From: Monodelphis domestica
Lineage: Eukaryota > Chordata > Mammalia > Didelphimorphia > Didelphidae
Length of the DNA stretch: 64,000 nucleotides
Direction of reading: 5' to 3'
NCBI RefSeq assembly: GCF_027887165.1
Contig: NC_077228.1
Span: 210,286,554-210,350,553 of the forward strand
Part shown: positions 24,490-64,000 of the stretch, piece after piece
How the letters are laid out: every line of letters begins with the position of its first letter
How positions within the stretch are numbered: position 1 is the stretch's first letter
Notes under the pieces: generated by a model
Database searches by the model: none
What the model saw: only the letters and a program-made list of their open reading frames with translations
Told to the model about the DNA's origin: nothing
Translations under genes and position numbers: made by a program

Positions 24490-24698
24490 TCTTTTTTTTT
24501 TTTAAGCCCTTACTTTCTATCTCAGAATTAATACTAATTATTGGTTCCAAGGCAGAAGAGTGGTGAGGACCAAGTAACTGGGATTGTGATTTGCCCAGGG
24601 TTACATAGCTAAGAAGTGATTGAGGCTAAACTTGAACCCAGGACCTCTCAACTCCATACCTGGCTCTCTATCCACTGAGCCACCTACCTGCCCTATAG
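24490..24698 (-). mobile_element. SINE-A
   Basis: A full-length reversed copy just beyond the presumed ERN1 3' end. Confidence 0.83.
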
Positions 24699-24799
24699 TC
24701 TTTTTTATTATACCACTCTGCCTCTCTAGAAAAAGAGAATTCCCATGATGGAGAAGAGAATTTTTCATAAGACATAGGACTCTAAAAAGAAGAAACCAG

Positions 24800-26937
24800 T
24801 CTCCAAATCTAAATCTATTTTTATTTGAAGTTTGGTTGAGTACAAGTCATCTTTCTCATCATTATCTCATCATCATTAATATGCAGAATTATAAAAGAAT
24901 TGTACCCAAGAGGTATAAAAATATGCAGTTTGCTTTAGGTAATGATCCTTGAATCACCAAGCTTTAAAAATACACAAAAGATTTGCACGACATTGGCCTT
25001 TGACATTGATAATGGCTCTTATAAAAATATAAAGCTAAAACGGGAATTTATACTCCAGAGAAAGGACTGTAATCAACAGTGAACACATAACATTTCATCA
25101 ATTAACCATCCATTTAGCAAAAAAGACAGTGGCACAGAATTTTGTTTAAAAAAAAAAATCACATAAGACTATAAAATTTTACCCGATCAAGTAATTTGCC
25201 CTTCTAAAAACAAGTAAGACTCGTCCACACCACTGAAAGATACAATAACTTTTCTTCCTTTTCCAGTTTAAAAATGGTTAGCAGTGTAATAGCCCAAATT
25301 TGCCTGTGGCCCTCACACTTTAACCAGCTACAGTTTCAGGGTAAAAATTAAATAAATACACATAAAATAAATAGGTCACTGCAACAGAATACCACGCAAG
25401 TTCTGTGTCAGAACATGTTAATGCTTCTCAGGTATGAAGGGATTCTTTTTTTCAGTCACAGCTTTGAGGACACTGAAAAGGAATACTGCAGAGAAATCCG
25501 CTACAGAGCAGGCACCAAGCATGAGCTGTCCCCAGCTTCCCTGCTACACACAGCATCAAGTTTTATTGCTTATGTCAGAAAACAAACAAACGAAAAGGTT
25601 TTGCCATTCATTCCAGGGCCAGACTTAAGAAGATCTAAACCAAAAAATGATCAGTAGGGCTGCAAATAACATGAGAATTTGCCCTGCTCTCACTGGGATC
25701 CCCAGGATTCACTCCCTTCCTCCTTCCTGGTTAGACTCAGAATGCTGGAGCCGTAAAGGATGTTAGGGGACAGTTAGCCAATCTCCCTCATTTGACACAT
25801 GAGCTTCACAGCCCCCTTGGGCTCAACTCTGGCTGGAGGAAACATATAATCTTTCTTCTAAACAGTTTCTTTGTCCCTGGACTTAAGAATTCTTAGGTTT
25901 GAAAGCAAATCTCAAAGTGGAAACCCTTCTGAATTTAGAGCCAGAGGCATTATCTTTTTAGTTTCCAGAACCAGATTCCATCACCTCTCTTCTTCTAGTC
26001 ACCTATGCCCATTCTTTGATAGAGTCCATCAGCCCCCGTCCCAGATCCTTACACTCACTGCCTCTCCCAAGTCATCTGGCCAGTGTTTAAAACAGGCACT
26101 TCATAATGGGTTGTCTGAGATATGCTCAATGGATAAACGACTGACTTGGTGCATCCTGTCTTCAAGGATACCATAAAGCCTTGAATACTGGCGTCTTCCT
26201 CGATCCTCAAAGAATCTCAAAGTGTGAAGGAACCTCACAGGTCATCTGATCTGATCAGCACGTGGTCAGGAATTCCTTCTTTCCCCATTCTACTTTGGGT
26301 CCGTTCAAATTGTCAGGAAATTTTTCCTTTAAGGAAGCAGAAATCTACTTCACTCTATCTTCTTGGCCCTAATTCTGCCCTCATCCCTCTCCAGCCCACT
26401 GTCTTGCAGGGGATCAGCCTAGAAGTACAAAGTCAAATCTGGCTGTAAAAAGAAGGAAATGCTGCTACTTCCTGTTAAGGACCAGACCTTTGGATTCTTT
26501 CCTCCTCCCACCTTTTTTCCTTCATCCTTAGGGGTCTTCCAAAGTCTTATATATTAACCACAAACAGCAGATGAACAAGAACCCCGAAGTCCAAAGGAGG
26601 TTTCTCCGGTAGAAAAATGAAGGCAGATGCAGCCTCTTTCAAGGCCTCATGACCCTTGACCATTTTACACCCGGAACCCTGATAGACAAAGGGCCCCGGC
26701 AGCCTTCATCCTCTCAATATCCCTTTGGTTATTAGAAGCTGCTTCTTCCACGTCCAAGGATTCAGGATCCCCCTGCTCTGGCTGCAGAACGCGGCAGGCA
26801 GTCCAAGGCACTTAATTTCAGAAGCACAGCTTCTCTCTCATGGCTCTCTGAGCCAAGGGGGTTCCAAATGCTGGGTCACAAAGGCCAATCTCTTAGTCCT
26901 CACATTGGCCCCTGGGAATAAAGAGGACTTGGCTTTT
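24800..26937 (-). other. ERN1: ERN1 3' UTR (inferred)
   Basis: This 2.1 kb stretch after the ERN1 stop contains no recognised SINE, LINE or microsatellite, in sharp contrast to both flanks. A minus-strand AATAAA lies at 24825-24820 and another at 25567-25562. Small ORFs here are not conserved-looking. The 3' end is inferred from the hexamer and the repeat boundary. Confidence 0.6.
24820..24825 (-). promoter_or_regulatory. ERN1: candidate ERN1 poly(A) signal AATAAA
   Basis: This is the distal AATAAA at the edge of the repeat-free block; an upstream alternative lies at 25567-25562. Confidence 0.45.
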
Positions 26938-61368
<34,431 letters not shown>

Positions 61369-61489
61369 CTATGAAGATAGGAGGGAAGCAGGATTGAGGC
61401 TTGGGGTACTGCTGTGCTGAACCCACAAAGAACCCAAACGACAACCTCTCTAAGTCCTGAGGGAATTGAAAGGTCATACAGTAGAGTAT

Positions 61490-62100
61490 AAAGGATTCTG
61501 AGCTTGGGTTTCTGGGTTTGAATCCTGGCTCTGTCACCAGCTTTGTGCCCCTGGGTCAAGCACTTACCCTCTGAGCCTCAGTTTTCTCATTTGTACGCAT
61601 TTCCACAACCTACATTCGAAGGACTGTGAAGAGTCAAATGCTGTTATCACTTCTTTGGGCATCTGATTGAGCTGCCATGTTTATAGTTCCTAGGATCACA
61701 GATCTAGAGGGAACAGACCTGAGGGACCATCTAGTCCAACTCTCTCATTTTACAAATGAGGAAACTTAGGAGCAAGAAACATAAGTGACTTTTCCAAGGT
61801 CACAAAGGCATCAGACATGGGATTTGAACCCAGTTCCTCCGAGTCTAAAGTCAGTACTCTTTCCCATGAATGTGTTCATAAAATACCTGATATCCTTTTC
61901 ATTTGATTCTCACAACAACCCTGGAAGGTAAAATCTATGGATATTATTGTACCCATTTTATAGCGAGGGAACTAAGCCTCAGAAATAAAGTGACTTTTGG
62001 CTTTTGATCACACAGCAAATGATAACTGTTGGAGGTGGGATTCACATCCAGGACTCTCCTGGCTTCAGGCCCAGGACACTTTCTACTGCCACCTGCAGCT
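61490..62100. mobile_element. cluster of MIR-like SINE pieces
   Basis: A plus-strand piece lies at 61490-61620. Minus-strand pieces lie at 61690-61865 ('gaccatctagtccaactc') and 61870-62095. A partial piece also lies at 56845-56940. Confidence 0.6.
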
Positions 62101-62129
62101 TCTTACATATACCTCATTCTATATTTGTG

Positions 62130-62265
62130 GGAGTTTTTTGTTCAGTCGTGTCAGACTCTGTAATCCCTTTTGAGGTTTTCTTGGCAAAGATACTGGAGTG
62201 ATTTGCTATTTCCTTCTCCAGTTCATTTTACAGATGAAGAAACTGAGGCAAACAGGGTGAAGTGA
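62130..62265 (-). mobile_element. SINE-B, 3' half
   Basis: It runs from 'gttttttgttcagtcgtg' to 'aactgaggcaaacagg'. Confidence 0.75.
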
Positions 62266-63242
62266 CAGGGGTGGGGATGGGGTGGAATTAAAGGCCTTGA
62301 CAACCCCTTCTGGATCTAAATCTACAATCCTATACCTGCGTTAACAGTCGCAGTAATGGTAGACTTTATAGCATGCTTTAATGGGTTTTACCTTATTTGT
62401 TCTAGGTCTGCATCCCTATGTAAAAAGCACTGAACTCTTCCAATTTTCCATGTCGGCTAGTGAAAGCAATAATTCTCATGACAAACTGATTCCACTGAAC
62501 TAAATACTATGCATGTCAGATTAGTCAGAGAGCTGAGTGCCCTGGTTAACTGAGAGTTGTCAGACGCTGGTTATTTATTAATCTTCAGAGCATTATTGTA
62601 CAATCAAACAGGCATCATGAAAGCTACCCTGGGCCTATTTGATCTAGCCACACCACTGGCTTAGTGGAACGAGACCCAGTTTCTGTCCTTGATGCTCCTA
62701 GCTTGTTCAGGGGTTTGGGGTAAATCAATAACTTTCTGGACCTCAGTTTCTTCATATGAAAAAAAGTTGATAGGAGATATTCTTTTTAAAAACAAACTAA
62801 CAAAAAACCCTTATCTTCAGTCTTAGAATCAATGCTGTGTATTGGTTCTAAGGCAGAAAAGGGGTAAGGGCTAATGAGGGTCAAGTGACTTGCCCAGGGT
62901 CACACAGCTAGAAAGTGTCTGAGGTCACATTTGAACCCAGGACCTCGTGGGCCCGGCTCTCAATCCATTGAGCCGCCTAGCTGCCTCCAATACGAAATAT
63001 TCTAAGGAGGACTCATGCTTCCTGTTGAGGCTGGGCCACATAAGCTCTGAGATCCAAGTATCTTTTCCCATCTAGGCATCGATGACTCTCAAAGAGTCTT
63101 TCAAGCTTGGACATGATTTCTAGTCTATTAAAAGGCTCGTCAGTATCTGTTAGAAATGACATAGGTTGTGCAGTACTGATGAGTCAGTGTCGGAAACTGG
63201 GCTAAACATATGACACATCGTGAGTTTAAATCTTGCCTCTAA
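62266..63242. other. ERN1 intron ~9, outside repeats unassigned
   Basis: Besides the SINE-A at 62790-62990 nothing was recognised; the expected next exon upstream of exon ~10 was looked for up to 64000 and not found. Confidence 0.5.
62790..62990 (-). mobile_element. SINE-A
   Basis: A full-length reversed copy. Confidence 0.83.
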
Positions 63243-63430
63243 GGGACATCTAGGGAGCACAATGAATAGAATTCCAGGCCTGGAGTTGGAAAGACTTGGG
63301 TTCAAATCTGGTCTCAGACACTTCCTACCCTCGCTGTGTGTCTCTGGGCAAGTCACTTAACCCCCATTGCCTCACCCTTACCACTCTTTTTGTTTTAGAG
63401 TTAATACTAAGATAGAAGGAAATAGCTTTA
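63243..63430 (+). mobile_element. SINE-A
   Basis: A near full-length copy with an AAT-rich tail that leads into AT-rich DNA at 63430-63620. Confidence 0.8.
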
Positions 63431-63624
63431 ATAATAAATAAATAAATAATGCATAATCATTCCATTATTAAATTTTAAGATCAAATATTATTATATTATA
63501 ATAATAATTATATCATATTATAAATTATATGAATATAATATATTTGTACATTAACTAATTTAATAAATGAATTAAAAACTAAATAAATAATTAAAAACTA
63601 AAAATATTTTTAAAAATAATAATC

Positions 63625-64000
63625 GGGCCTCAGACACTAATTGTGTGATCTGTGCAAATAAGTCACTTAACCCCAGTTGCCTAGCCCTTGCTGCTCTTCT
63701 GTCTTAGAAAGAATGCTAAAAAAGAAGGGAAGGGTTTTAATAATCATAATAAAGTTGCCTAGCCCTTGCTGCTCTTCTGTCTTAAGAATGAATACTAAGA
63801 GAGATGGGCAGAGTTTTTAAAAATAATAATAATAATGGCCTCAGACAATAACTGTGTGACCCTAGGCAAGTCACTTAACCCCAACTGCCTAGCCCTTGAT
63901 GCTCTCCTATATTAGAATGAATACTAAGACAGAGGGGAAGGGTTATAATAATCATAATAATGATGATAATGATGATGATGATGATGATAATCTGACCTCA
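63625..64000 (+). repeat. tandem array of SINE-A 3' halves separated by AAT/GAT tails
   Basis: Units start at 63627, 63755 and 63837 and a further one begins at 63993. Each has 'ttgcctagcccttgctgct' or close, then 'gaatgaatactaag' and 'aagggtt', then an AAT- or GAT-rich spacer. Units one and three start at 'gcctcagaca'. The array continues off the window. Confidence 0.75.
63953..63992. repeat. (GAT)n microsatellite
   Basis: ATGATGATAATGATGATG-type repeat closing one unit of the SINE-half array. Confidence 0.85.

Noticed and set aside
25415-26448. Several ORFs of 64-101 aa on the plus strand opposite the ERN1 3' end
   Set aside because: They are short and overlapping, with no recognisable domain or splice context; best explained as chance frames in the 3' UTR.

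Overview
The window is nuclear DNA of a mammal, almost certainly a marsupial. It has spliced vertebrate genes with canonical intron ends. It is packed with the tRNA-derived CORE-SINEs typical of marsupials, with L1, L2 and L3/CR1 LINE remnants, small hAT elements, solo LTRs and long microsatellites. Long ORFs outside the exons listed here come from repeats or microsatellites.

Three protein genes can be read, in the order and orientation known from human chromosome 17q23. PRR29 (+ strand) contributes its last three coding exons at 1116-1977. ICAM2 (- strand, tail to tail with PRR29) is complete: four coding exons between 12721 and 3875 give 276 aa, against 275 in human. ERN1, encoding IRE1-alpha (- strand), contributes its last 13 coding exons between 61368 and 26938: 666 residues covering the end of the lumenal domain, the transmembrane segment, the glutamine-rich linker, the kinase and the RNase. 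Its first nine or so exons lie beyond the right edge. All splice phases close without frameshift, so ICAM2 and the visible part of ERN1 look functional.

Regions: 1-3400, PRR29 3' end; 3400-13000, ICAM2 with a 6.5 kb first intron full of L1, L2 and SINEs; 13000-24800, gene-free spacer with a 7SL RNA pseudogene, LTR-like pieces and SINEs; 24800-26937, ERN1 3' UTR, with no recognised interspersed repeat; 26938-64000, ERN1 exons and repeat-rich introns. The introns hold four long polypurine/polypyrimidine microsatellites, a pentanucleotide satellite-like tract with a 105-bp higher-order period, and many nested insertions.

The genes are not known to act together. ICAM-2 is an endothelial and leukocyte adhesion molecule, IRE1-alpha is the ER stress sensor that splices XBP1 mRNA, and PRR29 is uncharacterised. 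No new gene system was found. The points most worth a second look are a solo LTR whose target duplication overlaps an ERN1 splice donor, a tandem NAGNAG acceptor in ERN1, an altered ERM-binding motif in ICAM-2, the 7SL pseudogene, and the repeat architecture of the ERN1 introns. Repeat families were named by eye, and their edges are approximate unless a target duplication is given.
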